The notes below the pieces were generated by a model. The model did not search any database. It saw nothing but the letters and a program-made list of their open reading frames with translations, and was not told the DNA's origin. Both the position numbers and the translations under genes were made by a program. Shown piece after piece: positions 15,614-23,342 of a DNA stretch of 33,097 bases; the first letter of the stretch is position 1, and each line of letters starts with the position of its first letter. This DNA comes from Clostridiales bacterium (GTDB lineage Bacteria > Bacillota > Clostridia > Christensenellales > Pumilibacteraceae). The stretch lies in NCBI GenBank assembly GCA_022508425.1, contig JAFLVF010000014.1:1-33097 (forward strand). Reading direction: 5' to 3'.

Positions 15614-16065
15614 GTTCTATGAATATCGATTACGTCAATGCCAAGATTCGTCAGCGTCCGCCTTTTCAGATGATAGAGCGCGTGCTCGAGCTGGAAAAGG
15701 GTGTAAAAGCGGTAGGACTGAAAAACGTTTCCATCAACGAGCCTTATTTTGTCGGGCATTTTCCCGACGCGCCCATTATGCCGGGCGTGCTCATAGTCGA
15801 ATCGTGCGCTCAGCTTTGCTCGATTGTGCTTGCCGAAGAGTGCACGGATGTCAATAAGCTTTATGTTTTGCTCAAGATAGACACATTCAAGTTTATCAAG
15901 CCGATTATTCCCGGCGATACGCTGATAATCTCGGTCAACAAAACGCGCGGCGGCGGGCAGATCGTATGCTTCGACGCCGAAGTCAAGGTGGGCGACACGG
16001 TGTGCGCCAAGGGCAGTATGATGTTTACGTCGGTTGACAAACAATCCATTTACGGCGAGAAATAA
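15610..16065 (+). CDS. fabZ: 3-hydroxyacyl-ACP dehydratase FabZ
   Basis: This 151-residue hot-dog-fold enzyme would dehydrate 3-hydroxyacyl-ACP to trans-2-enoyl-ACP. IRQRPPFQMIERV (13-25) and GHFPDAPIMPGVLIVE, with catalytic H50 and E64, are the hallmark motifs. GTG 15610 is chosen because GGAGG (15596-15600) lies 9 bases upstream, and because the GTGA overlap with the fabG stop implies translational coupling. ATG 15619 is the alternative. It is the only dehydratase in the window. Confidence 0.95.
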   Translation: MSSMNIDYVNAKIRQRPPFQMIERVLELEKGVKAVGLKNVSINEPYFVGHFPDAPIMPGVLIVESCAQLCSIVLAEECTDVNKLYVLLKIDTFKFIKPIIPGDTLIISVNKTRGGGQIVCFDAEVKVGDTVCAKGSMMFTSVDKQSIYGEK

Positions 16066-16083
16066 ATTAGGTATTCGATAACG

Positions 16084-17019
16084 ATGAAAGCGGCAATTTT
16101 ATTTTCGGGACAGGGCGCGCAGACCGTCGGAATGGGCAAGGACCTTTACGACAGCTCCGTAACGGCAAAGGCGCTGTTCGACAGCGCGGACAGCCTCATG
16201 CCCGGCATTAAGAATATATGTTTTCAAGGTGAGCAGTCCGAGCTGACAAAGACAGTTAACGCTCAGCCCGCGCTGTTCTTGACAGGACTGGCTTTTGCCA
16301 ACGAATTGAAAAATTCGGGCATAAAATTTAACGCGGCGGCGGGATTTTCGCTCGGCGAGATACCGGCGCTCGCTTTTTCGGGCGTTATCGACGAGGTTGA
16401 CGCGTTCAAACTTACTCTCGCGCGGGCAAAAAAGATGAACGAGCTGTCCGAAATTCACGCGGGCGGCATGGCGGCGGTGCTCAAGCTCGACAACGCTACA
16501 GTCGAGAATATATGTTCGCAGATTGACGAAATGTGGGCGGTTAATTACAATTGCCCCGGGCAGATAGCTTGCGCGGGCGCGCCCGACAAGATAGACGTTC
16601 TTTGCGATAAGGTAAAGGACGCGGGCGGCAGGGCAGTCAAGCTCGCAGTTTCGGGCGCTTTCCACACGCCGTACATGGCGGACGCGGAGCAGGTGCTTCG
16701 CGAAACGCTGAAGAATATGACAATTAACGCGCCCGCAATCGGGCTGTACTCTAACCGTAGCGGACAGCTCTATCCCAACGATGTGGACGGCATAATAGAC
16801 AATGTTGCCAAGCAGGTGTGTTCGCCCGTCAAGTGGGTCGATATTCTCGTCGAAATGAACAAATGCGGCATAGATACTTTTGTCGAGGTGGGCGCGGGCA
16901 GTACTTTGAGCGGTTTTGTGCGGCGCACTCTGCCGACGGCGACCGTATATACGGTGACCGACGTCAACTCTTTGATTTCCGCAGTCGCCGATCTTACCGA
17001 AAAGGGTGAAGCGGCATGA
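16084..17019 (+). CDS. fabD: Malonyl-CoA:ACP transacylase FabD
   Basis: This 311-residue enzyme would move malonyl groups from CoA to the acyl carrier protein. FSGQGAQTVGMG lies at the start, S89 is the nucleophile in GFSLGE, R114 is the carboxylate-binding Arg, and H194 sits in GAFHTPYM. VEVGAGSTLSGFVRR closes the fold. The usual His before the nucleophile is Phe here. Clostridial homologues often vary at that position, so activity is still expected. Only a weak ribosome site (AGGT) precedes ATG 16084. The stop overlaps the accD start as ATGA. Confidence 0.96.
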   Translation: MKAAILFSGQGAQTVGMGKDLYDSSVTAKALFDSADSLMPGIKNICFQGEQSELTKTVNAQPALFLTGLAFANELKNSGIKFNAAAGFSLGEIPALAFSGVIDEVDAFKLTLARAKKMNELSEIHAGGMAAVLKLDNATVENICSQIDEMWAVNYNCPGQIACAGAPDKIDVLCDKVKDAGGRAVKLAVSGAFHTPYMADAEQVLRETLKNMTINAPAIGLYSNRSGQLYPNDVDGIIDNVAKQVCSPVKWVDILVEMNKCGIDTFVEVGAGSTLSGFVRRTLPTATVYTVTDVNSLISAVADLTEKGEAA

Positions 17020-17783
17020 CAGTAAATTGCATCAAATGCAAAGCGGAGCTTGATATATCGGAACTTGAAAAGCACTTTTACGTATGCCCGAAATGCTTCA
17101 AGTACAACCGCATACCACCGCGCGCGCGTATCGCGCTCACCGTGGACGGCGGAAGCTTCGAAGAACTGTTCGGGGATGTTACGAGTTCCGACCCTATAGC
17201 TTTTCCGGGATATAAAGAGAAATTGGACGCGGCGGCAAAAAAGAGCGGCGAGAACGAGGGCGTATTGTGCGGTACAGCGAGTATATGCGGGCACAAGACG
17301 TGTATATTCGTCATGAACACCGAGTTCATGATGGGCTCTATGGGTACTGTCGTCGGCGACAAGATAGCGAGTTTGTTCGAATACGCGAAAAAGCACCGTT
17401 TGCCCGTAGTCGGTTATACCGCTTCGGGTGGTGCGCGCATGCAAGAGGGCGTCATGTCGCTCATGCAAATGGCCAAAGTCTCGCTTGCCGTCAAAAACCA
17501 CAGCGACGCGGGGCTGTTGTATCTATGCTGTCTTACCGACCCAACCACAGGCGGCGTCACGGCCAGCTTTGCCATGCTCGCCGACATCATTATCGCCGAG
17601 CCGTCGGCGCTTGTCGGGTTTGCGGGACGGCGCGTTATAGAGCAAAACACCGGAGAGAAGCTTCCTGACGATTTCCAAAGCGCTGAGTTCCAAAAGCAAT
17701 GCGGATTTGTAGATGCTATTGTCAAACGCGATAATCAGCGAAAATTCATAGGCGACATGCTCGCTATCCACTGCGTGAGATAA
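17016..17783 (+). CDS. accD: Acetyl-CoA carboxylase carboxyltransferase subunit beta AccD
   Basis: This 255-residue subunit makes malonyl-CoA together with AccA, using carboxybiotin carried by AccB. The N-terminal zinc ribbon is intact (C5, C8, C24, C27). The crotonase-like domain shows GYTASGGARMQEGVMSLMQM and DPTTGGVTASFAML. It is somewhat shorter than typical AccD proteins of about 285-305 residues. It is translationally coupled to fabD through an ATGA overlap, and accA begins 3 bases after its stop. accB and accC are not in the window, so the biotin carrier and carboxylase must be encoded elsewhere. Confidence 0.96.
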   Translation: MTVNCIKCKAELDISELEKHFYVCPKCFKYNRIPPRARIALTVDGGSFEELFGDVTSSDPIAFPGYKEKLDAAAKKSGENEGVLCGTASICGHKTCIFVMNTEFMMGSMGTVVGDKIASLFEYAKKHRLPVVGYTASGGARMQEGVMSLMQMAKVSLAVKNHSDAGLLYLCCLTDPTTGGVTASFAMLADIIIAEPSALVGFAGRRVIEQNTGEKLPDDFQSAEFQKQCGFVDAIVKRDNQRKFIGDMLAIHCVR

Positions 17784-17786
17784 ATT

Positions 17787-18602
17787 ATGGATAACAACGT
17801 CATTTTATCGGCATACGACAAAGTAAGGCTGACGCGGTCAAATGTTCGCGCGACGACCGCCGATTATATAAGATACATTTTGGACGATTTTACCGAGCTT
17901 CACGGCGATAGGCGGTTCGGCGACGACAACGCCGTCATCGGCGGGGTTGGGAGGATTGCCGGTTGCCCCGTGACCGTAATCGGGACGGAGAAAGGCAAAA
18001 CCATGCAAGACCGCATGGTACACCGTTTCGGCGCGGCTTCGCCGGAGGGATACAGAAAGGCGCTTCGGCTTGTCAAGCAGGCGGAAAAATTTAACCGTCC
18101 CGTATTGTTCTTTGTCGATTTAGCGGGTGCGGCGTGCGGGCGCGGCGCGGAGGAGCGCGGCGTAGGGCAAGCGATTGCCGAAAATCTGTACGAATTCGGT
18201 TCTGTCATGACGCCTATGCTGACCGTGGTTATCGGCGAGGGCGGAAGCGGAGGTGCGCTTGCGCTGTCGGTAGCCGACGAGATTTGGATGCTCGACAACG
18301 CGTACTACTCGGTCATCGCGCCCGAATCGTGCGCGAGCATACTGTACAAAGAGCCGTCGCGCGCCGGCGAGGTCGCCGAAAGCCTTAAACTGACGGCAAA
18401 GGACCTTCTCGAGCTCGGAATCATCGAGCGCATTGTGCAAGAGCCCGACTTCACGAAAAAAGAAGAAGTGGAGCAATTCATGTCGTCTCTCAAGAGCGAA
18501 ATAGCGCAAAAACTTCAATCGCTTTCTAAGGTGAAAGTTAAAAAGCTCGTAAAATTGCGTTACGAGAAGTTCAGAAAAATCGGCAATTACGATTTGTCGT
18601 GA
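17787..18602 (+). CDS. accA: Acetyl-CoA carboxylase carboxyltransferase subunit alpha AccA
   Basis: This 271-residue protein pairs with AccD in the carboxyltransferase complex. TELHGDRRFGDD, GAEERGVGQAIAENL and the oxyanion loop GEGGSGGALAL identify it, followed by YYSVIAPESCASILYKE. It lacks roughly 50 N-terminal residues found in E. coli and Bacillus AccA. The block that usually reads DTPGAYPG is DLAGAACG here. These differences look like lineage variation rather than damage, because the frame is intact. The lysine-rich C-terminal helix is normal. Confidence 0.95.
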   Translation: MDNNVILSAYDKVRLTRSNVRATTADYIRYILDDFTELHGDRRFGDDNAVIGGVGRIAGCPVTVIGTEKGKTMQDRMVHRFGAASPEGYRKALRLVKQAEKFNRPVLFFVDLAGAACGRGAEERGVGQAIAENLYEFGSVMTPMLTVVIGEGGSGGALALSVADEIWMLDNAYYSVIAPESCASILYKEPSRAGEVAESLKLTAKDLLELGIIERIVQEPDFTKKEEVEQFMSSLKSEIAQKLQSLSKVKVKKLVKLRYEKFRKIGNYDLS

Positions 18603-18614
18603 CGGTGACGGACA

Positions 18615-19352
18615 GTGAAAGATACGGAAAAGAAAATCATCGTCCTAAACGGCAGTCCGCGGAAGGACAACAGCGTCACAATGGTGGCTACGCGCGCGTT
18701 CGTCAAGGGAATCGAAAATGCGTCGGGTTTCGGCACGGAATATATCAATATCTCCGAGCTTTATATCAAGCCGTGTCTCGGCTGCTTGTCGTGCTGGGGA
18801 CGGACTGAAGGGCGGTGCGTAATCGAGGGCGACGACATAGAGCGCGTCAAGCGCATGATACTTAACGCACATTACGTCGTCGAGAGCTTTCCGCTGTATT
18901 TCTTCGGCATGCCGGGCATAATGAAGGTGTTTACCGACCGCATGTTGTGTATGATGAACACCTATACAGGCCAAAACTCTCACGAAGAGGGCAAGAGCGT
19001 TCACGGCATCAGATACGAAAATCACGATAGGAAGTTCGTAATCATTTCGAGCTGTGCTTACACCGAGACCGAAAACGTGTATAAACCGCTGTTGTCGCAG
19101 TTCGATTATATTTGCGGCAATGGGAACTACACGGCAGTCACCGTGCCGCAACTGAAGAATTTGGTTGACGCTGCGACCGAAGAGCGCATGAATAAGTATC
19201 TTAAAAATTTCGTCGACGCAGGCGAAATGCTTGTGAAATCGGGCAGAGTTGACGACGAAACGCTGAAAGTCTTGTCGCGCCCCCCGTTTTCAAACGCGGT
19301 GTACACGAAATTATTAAATAATTTTTGGGAAAAGGAGCGGCGCGGACAATGA
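18615..19352 (+). CDS. Flavodoxin-fold NAD(P)H-dependent oxidoreductase with a Cys cluster
   Basis: This 245-residue protein belongs to the NADPH-dependent FMN reductase / iron-sulfur flavoprotein group. VLNGSPRKDNSVT (10-22) is the FMN phosphate loop. C54, C57, C60 and C68 form a CX2CX2CX7C pattern, which can hold an Fe-S cluster in Isf proteins but also occurs in relatives without one. SFPLYFFGMPGIMKVFTDR (about 95-113) is the conserved flavin-contacting region. The start is GTG 18615, 12 bases after accA, with a poor ribosome site. Its stop overlaps the plsX start as ATGA, so it is embedded in the operon. Its role there is unknown. The operon has no recognisable enoyl reductase, so an electron-transfer role in that step is conceivable but unproven. 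Confidence 0.88.
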   Translation: MKDTEKKIIVLNGSPRKDNSVTMVATRAFVKGIENASGFGTEYINISELYIKPCLGCLSCWGRTEGRCVIEGDDIERVKRMILNAHYVVESFPLYFFGMPGIMKVFTDRMLCMMNTYTGQNSHEEGKSVHGIRYENHDRKFVIISSCAYTETENVYKPLLSQFDYICGNGNYTAVTVPQLKNLVDAATEERMNKYLKNFVDAGEMLVKSGRVDDETLKVLSRPPFSNAVYTKLLNNFWEKERRGQ

Positions 19353-20296
19353 TTGAAATCGCAGTGGATATCATGGGCGCAGACAATTCGGCTGAGCAAT
19401 TGTTCGGCGGGGTGACTAAGGCGCTCGACAATAACAAAGATTTGAAAGTTGTCGTGTTCGGCGACGAGCGAGAACTAAGCTCATACAACGTTGAAAAATA
19501 CGGCGACAGGATAGAAATAATCGATGCGCCCGACGCGATAACAAACGGCGAAAATCCCGTCGAAGCGTTCGGCTTGAAAAAGGACGCGTCAATAGTCAAG
19601 GCGTTCAAATACCTGCGTGGAGGCAGTGCGAGCGGGTTTGTCACATGCGGTGCGACCGGCGCGGTATTTGTCGCGGCGATGATGACGTTGAAGAAAATCG
19701 GATACGTGACACTTGTTTGCGAGCCCAAAAAGACGGACGGACGGCCGTTTGTAATAGCCGACTGCGGTGCAAACGTCGATTGCCGCCCCGACAAAATAAT
19801 CGGGTTTTCGCACATGGGCGTTGCGTATATGAAATCGATCGGTTGCAACAATCCGCGCGTAGGTCTGCTGTCCAACGGCGCAGAGGACAAAAAGGGCAAT
19901 GAGTTTACAAAAAAGGCCAACGAGCTATTGCGCAACGGTAATATTAATTTCGTCGGCAACGTCGAGGGCAACGACATATTCACATGCGCCGCGGACGTAA
20001 TAGTCTGCGACGGCTTTTCGGGCAATATCCTGCTAAAGACGATAGAGGGCACGGCAAAATCGGTTATCGCCGAGGCGCGCTCTCTCGGAATAGAGGGCGA
20101 TGCGCTCGATACATTGTACGACCGTTATAACTACACGGAATGCGGCGGCGCGACCCTTCTCGGATTCTCGGTGCCCATAGTCAAGGGACACGGCGCGGCG
20201 ACTGCGGCTACAGTAAAGAGCATAATAGACAGCGCATACACTCTCGCCAAAAACAACATAGTAGACAAAATACAATCCGAGTTTAAAATCGCATAG
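19349..20296 (+). CDS. plsX: Phosphate acyltransferase PlsX
   Basis: This 315-residue peripheral membrane enzyme would convert acyl-ACP to acyl-phosphate, the donor for PlsY in phospholipid synthesis. Motifs are VDIMGADNS (usually DAMGGD), CGATGAVFVA, IADCGANVDC, VGLLSNGAEDKKGNE, NFVGNVEGND and DGFSGNILLKTIEG. ATG 19349 is set by AAAGGAG (19331-19337) and the ATGA overlap with the preceding gene. An in-frame TTG at 19325 lies upstream of that site. It is the last gene of the operon and directly links fatty-acid synthesis to membrane lipids. Confidence 0.96.
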   Translation: MIEIAVDIMGADNSAEQLFGGVTKALDNNKDLKVVVFGDERELSSYNVEKYGDRIEIIDAPDAITNGENPVEAFGLKKDASIVKAFKYLRGGSASGFVTCGATGAVFVAAMMTLKKIGYVTLVCEPKKTDGRPFVIADCGANVDCRPDKIIGFSHMGVAYMKSIGCNNPRVGLLSNGAEDKKGNEFTKKANELLRNGNINFVGNVEGNDIFTCAADVIVCDGFSGNILLKTIEGTAKSVIAEARSLGIEGDALDTLYDRYNYTECGGATLLGFSVPIVKGHGAATAATVKSIIDSAYTLAKNNIVDKIQSEFKIA

Positions 20297-20302
20297 AACA
20301 CA

Positions 20303-20342
20303 ATCAAAACACCCTGCTGATATCTCAGTCGGGTGTTTTGAT
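20303..20342 (+). terminator. Terminator of the fatty-acid operon
   Basis: ATCAAAACACCC (20303-20314) pairs perfectly with GGGTGTTTTGAT (20331-20342), and CTGA/TCAG can pair inside the loop. The T-run lies in the right arm. It begins 7 bases after the plsX stop. Confidence 0.85.
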
Positions 20343-20432
20343 ATCGAAATCCCGTTGGCGCTTGCGAGCAAACAGTAACATAGATTGACAAAGAAGAATA
20401 TATAATGTAAAAGCTTTTTTGCGAGGTGGTCT

Positions 20433-21020
20433 ATGGCGGTAAAGGCGGGGTGCGGCGGAAGCTTCGACGGGCTGTGCTGTCGCATGGTGATTGAGACTGT
20501 GCGCGTGTTCGACGGGTGCATGACTGTAGACGAGAACACGACGCTTAACTTAGCTACGACGGAGAGTATTCCGCAAGGCGCGGAATTTGCCACGGCGCGG
20601 GTGGTCGACAGCAGGTTTGAAAATGTGACGATTTCCGACGACGAGGACGGAAGAAGTATTGTGCGCGGCGATATAGTCACAGATTTCGAAGTGACGTACA
20701 CGATAGACAATGCGGCTTACGTCGTTGCGGCGAGTTTTAGGGCTTCGCGCGAAGTGTTGTTGCGCCTGCCGGTGGGCGGGCTTGTTCCGTATCAAATCAA
20801 GGTGCAGTCGGTGTTCAGGCTTGCGGGCGGCACGATAGTCGGAGAGAACGCAGTGGCTATAACGGGGTGCTTCATTCAGATAATCAAGGTGACGGCGCCC
20901 GTCGATATTCTGATTCCGACATACGGATATTGCAACTATCCGCCGTGCGAATTCTGTCAGTGCGGTTGCAACAATGCCAACGGCAGCCCGAGAGTTTTTC
21001 CCTTCCTTCCCGAGGAATAG
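20433..21020 (+). CDS. Cys-rich protein of unknown function
   Basis: This 195-residue protein has ten Cys: C7, C15, C16 and C29 near the start, then C146, C167, C172, C175, C177 and C179. The last four sit in a PPCEFCQCGC block. The middle (about 50-160) alternates polar and hydrophobic residues like a beta-rich domain. The opening RVFDGC and the ILIPTYGYCNYPPC ending remind me of clostridial proteins usually annotated as hypothetical, some near sporulation genes. I cannot confirm that. It has no signal peptide or membrane segment. GAGG lies 6 bases before ATG 20433. TATAAT (20401-20406) and TTGACA (20385-20390) are both upstream but only 10 bp apart, so they do not form a normal sigma-A promoter. 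Confidence 0.8.
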   Translation: MAVKAGCGGSFDGLCCRMVIETVRVFDGCMTVDENTTLNLATTESIPQGAEFATARVVDSRFENVTISDDEDGRSIVRGDIVTDFEVTYTIDNAAYVVAASFRASREVLLRLPVGGLVPYQIKVQSVFRLAGGTIVGENAVAITGCFIQIIKVTAPVDILIPTYGYCNYPPCEFCQCGCNNANGSPRVFPFLPEE

Positions 21021-21023
21021 CGC

Positions 21024-21052
21024 TTGACGGATTGATTCGAATACTATATAAT
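21024..21052 (+). promoter_or_regulatory. sigma-A promoter of the metallophosphoesterase gene
   Basis: TTGACG (21024-21029), a 17-bp spacer and TATAAT (21047-21052). The predicted transcription start is at about 21059, the A of the gene's ATG. Confidence 0.75.
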
Positions 21053-21058
21053 AGACGT

Positions 21059-21748
21059 ATGAACGTCTACGCAATTTCCGATTTGCACCTGTCGATAAAC
21101 AATCCCAAGCCTATGGATATCTTCGGGCACAGCTGGGACAATTATTTGCAGGTTATCGAGTCGTCCTTGGCCGAGGTGGGGCAGGACGATTTGGTTTTGC
21201 TCGCCGGAGATTTGAGTTGGGCGATGACGTTGGACGCGGCAAAGCCCGATTTGGAATACATAGCGACATTACCGGGCAAGAAGATTATCACGCGCGGAAA
21301 TCACGACTATTGGTGGAAAGGGATAGGAAGCGTGCGCGCGGCACTGCCGTCAAATGTATACGCAGTGCAAAACGATTGCGTCAAGTTCGGAAATGTGATA
21401 GTGTGCGGCAGCCGCGGTTGGAGCGCGGACGACAAGACGGAAGAGGGCAAGAAGCTGTTTGCCCGCGAGCTGATCAGGATAAACATGTCGCTGTCGGCCG
21501 GCGCAAAAATGCGCGAAGACGGCGACAAGCTGATATTCATGATACACTATCCGCCGTTCAACGCTCGGTTTGATGACAGCGAGGTGACTGCACTGTTCGA
21601 GCAACACAATGTCACGGCGGTGGTGTACGGCCACCTTCACGGCAAGGACTGTAGGTCTAAATCCCTCGTCACAAAAAACGGCATCCCGTACTATCTGACC
21701 TCGTGCGATCAGATACGCAATACCGCCGTAAAGATTCTGTCGGTATAA
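21059..21748 (+). CDS. Calcineurin-like metallophosphoesterase
   Basis: This 229-residue protein has the complete two-metal phosphoesterase signature: DLH (8-10), GDLSW (about 50-54), GNHDYWW (about 80-86), HYPP (about 162) and GHLHG (about 189-193). The substrate could be a nucleotide, a cyclic nucleotide or a phosphoprotein; nothing in the sequence decides. ATG 21059 opens directly on the DLH strand as family members do. The longer frame back to 20867 overlaps the preceding gene and is not used. There is no Shine-Dalgarno sequence, and the -10 box ends 6 bases before the ATG, so the mRNA should be leaderless. Confidence 0.93.
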   Translation: MNVYAISDLHLSINNPKPMDIFGHSWDNYLQVIESSLAEVGQDDLVLLAGDLSWAMTLDAAKPDLEYIATLPGKKIITRGNHDYWWKGIGSVRAALPSNVYAVQNDCVKFGNVIVCGSRGWSADDKTEEGKKLFARELIRINMSLSAGAKMREDGDKLIFMIHYPPFNARFDDSEVTALFEQHNVTAVVYGHLHGKDCRSKSLVTKNGIPYYLTSCDQIRNTAVKILSV

Positions 21749-21880
21749 ACCTTTTCCGATTTATTTGTCGCAAATACGCGTATATCTTACACATTTCGCG
21801 GAATGTCGCGGAAGTTCGATAGCACAACGCGATGATATTTGTCGGATTAGGCAAAAAAATCTTCAAAAAAATTCAATAAA

Positions 21881-21907
21881 GTGGTCAAATGGGGTTGACA
21901 GTGGTCA
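21881..21907 (+). promoter_or_regulatory. Three phased repeats, probable MraZ operator
   Basis: GTGGTCA (21881), GGGGTTGA (21891) and GTGGTCA (21901) recur every 10 bp and overlap the -35 box of the mraZ promoter. MraZ in other bacteria binds TGGG-type repeats with 10-bp phasing just upstream of its own gene. The match in spacing and position supports autorepression of the dcw cluster. Confidence 0.7.
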
Positions 21908-21923
21908 CCGAAGGGTGTATAAT
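21895..21923 (+). promoter_or_regulatory. Consensus sigma-A promoter of the dcw cluster
   Basis: TTGACA (21895-21900), a 17-bp spacer and TATAAT (21918-21923) match the consensus fully. The leader to the GTG start of mraZ would be about 60 bases. Confidence 0.88.
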
Positions 21924-21988
21924 GGTTACATATCGGCCATTATATGCCTATTTTTGTATTTCGTGGCCAAACGCAATCGAGGGTAAAA

Positions 21989-22432
21989 GTGTTTCAAGGT
22001 TCGTTTCAGCATCAATTAGACGACAAAGGGCGGCTTCGCATACCGCCTAAGTTTCGTGATGAATTGGGCGAAAACCCGGTGATGATGCTCGGGCTTGACA
22101 CTAAGTGCATTGTCGTGTATCGGCGCGCCGATTTCGAAGAGAACTTTACAAAGCGGTTTGAAAACGCCGACATCCTCGATCCGTACCTTAGGGAAGTGAA
22201 GCGTGCCGTGTTCGCAAACACAATGGACGTTGTCGAGGACAAACAAAACCGAGTTACGCTGTTGCCGTACTTTATCGAAGAATGCGGCATGACCAAAAAA
22301 CTCATATCGGTCGGGCTGATGGACTGCTTCGAGATTTGGGACGAGGAAGAATATTACCGTCACAAGAAAGGCGTCGATATGAACAAAGTGTTGCTCGAAT
22401 GCCGTAACGGTCGCGACGGGAACGCTAAGTGA
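21989..22432 (+). CDS. mraZ: Division/cell-wall cluster transcriptional regulator MraZ
   Basis: This 147-residue protein has two SpoVT-AbrB-like domains with the family's DDKGRLRIPPKFRD (about 9-22) near the start and DKQNRVTLLPYF in the second half. MraZ binds repeats in its own promoter and controls the dcw genes. GTG 21989 is chosen: it has GAGGG 5 bases upstream and puts FQGSFQHQLDDKGR at the normal N-terminus. The in-frame ATG 21944 would add 15 residues not seen in the family. The stop overlaps the rsmH start as GTGA. Confidence 0.95.
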   Translation: MFQGSFQHQLDDKGRLRIPPKFRDELGENPVMMLGLDTKCIVVYRRADFEENFTKRFENADILDPYLREVKRAVFANTMDVVEDKQNRVTLLPYFIEECGMTKKLISVGLMDCFEIWDEEEYYRHKKGVDMNKVLLECRNGRDGNAK

Positions 22433-23328
22433 GTTACCACATCCCCGTCATGAAGTCCGAAGTAATCGACGCACTGCGCGTAGAGGAGGGCAAGACCTAT
22501 CTCGACGCTACGCTGGGCGGAGGCGGACATACAGGCGCAATCATAGAGCGCGGCGGCAAGGTTGTCGCAATAGACCGCGACGACGACGCGATAGAATATT
22601 GCAAATCCCGAAATCTTTCGGGTGTAACGTACCTTAAAGGCGAATATGAGCGGGCAGAGGAACTGCTTGACGGCGCGGGCATAGCTTTTGTGTCCGGCGC
22701 GGTCATGGACCTCGGCGTATCGTCACATCAGCTCGACGACCCGACGAGAGGCTTTTCGTACTCCAAGGACGGGCCGCTCGACATGCGCATGGACAAGACC
22801 AATCCGTTCAGCGCATACGACGTAGTCAACGGGTATGCAGAGCATGAGCTTGTCGACATACTCCGCCGCTACGGCGAGGAGAGCTTTGCAAAATCGATTG
22901 CATCGGCAATAGTCAAGCGCAGGGCAGGCGCCCCCGTCAAGACTACGGCGGAGTTGAGCGAAATCATCTGCTCGTCGGTGCCGCACCGAAAGGGCGCGCA
23001 TCCTGCCAAGAAGAGCTTTCAGGCCATTCGAATAGAGGTCAACGGCGAGCTCAAAGGGCTGTTCGGCGCGGTTGAGTCCATATTCAAACGCATAGAGCGC
23101 GGCGGACGGCTTGCGGTAATCACCTTCCACTCGTTGGAGGACAGGATAGTCAAGACGGCTTTCAAAGAATTTTCCACCGACTGCATATGCCCGCCGTCCT
23201 TTCCTATATGCGTGTGCAACCACCGCGCAATCGGAAAGACAATAGCGCGCATACGTCCATCTCAAGACGAACTCGATATCAATCCGCGAAGCAGTAGCGC
23301 AACGCTCCGCGTCATAGAAAAACTTTGA
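22429..23328 (+). CDS. rsmH: 16S rRNA (cytosine-1402-N4)-methyltransferase RsmH
   Basis: This 299-residue SAM-dependent enzyme methylates N4 of C1402 in the ribosomal P site. Motifs are DATLGGGGHTGAI (about 26-38), MDLGVSSHQLDDPTRGFSY, GPLDMRMD, AIRIEVNGEL and ITFHSLEDRIVK. The GTG start overlaps the mraZ stop, so translation is coupled. It keeps its usual place as second gene of the dcw cluster. Length is normal. Confidence 0.97.
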   Translation: MSYHIPVMKSEVIDALRVEEGKTYLDATLGGGGHTGAIIERGGKVVAIDRDDDAIEYCKSRNLSGVTYLKGEYERAEELLDGAGIAFVSGAVMDLGVSSHQLDDPTRGFSYSKDGPLDMRMDKTNPFSAYDVVNGYAEHELVDILRRYGEESFAKSIASAIVKRRAGAPVKTTAELSEIICSSVPHRKGAHPAKKSFQAIRIEVNGELKGLFGAVESIFKRIERGGRLAVITFHSLEDRIVKTAFKEFSTDCICPPSFPICVCNHRAIGKTIARIRPSQDELDINPRSSSATLRVIEKL

Positions 23329-23342
23329 AAAGGAAAACAAAA

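Noticed and set aside
16084..17019. FabD with GFSLGE instead of GHSLGE as an inactive enzyme
   Set aside because: The nucleophile S89, R114 and H194 are intact, and clostridial FabD proteins commonly vary at the residue before the Ser.
17787..18602. AccA as a degraded or non-functional subunit because DTPGAYPG reads DLAGAACG
   Set aside because: The frame is intact, the oxyanion and GAEERG motifs are present, and it is tightly packed with accD. Lineage variation is the simpler reading.
20385..20406. TTGACA and TATAAT as a sigma-A promoter of the Cys-rich gene
   Set aside because: The boxes are only 10 bp apart, too close for sigma-A, while other promoters in the window have 17 bp.
20867..21058. 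N-terminal extension of the metallophosphoesterase
   Set aside because: It overlaps the preceding gene in another frame, and the conserved fold starts exactly at ATG 21059.
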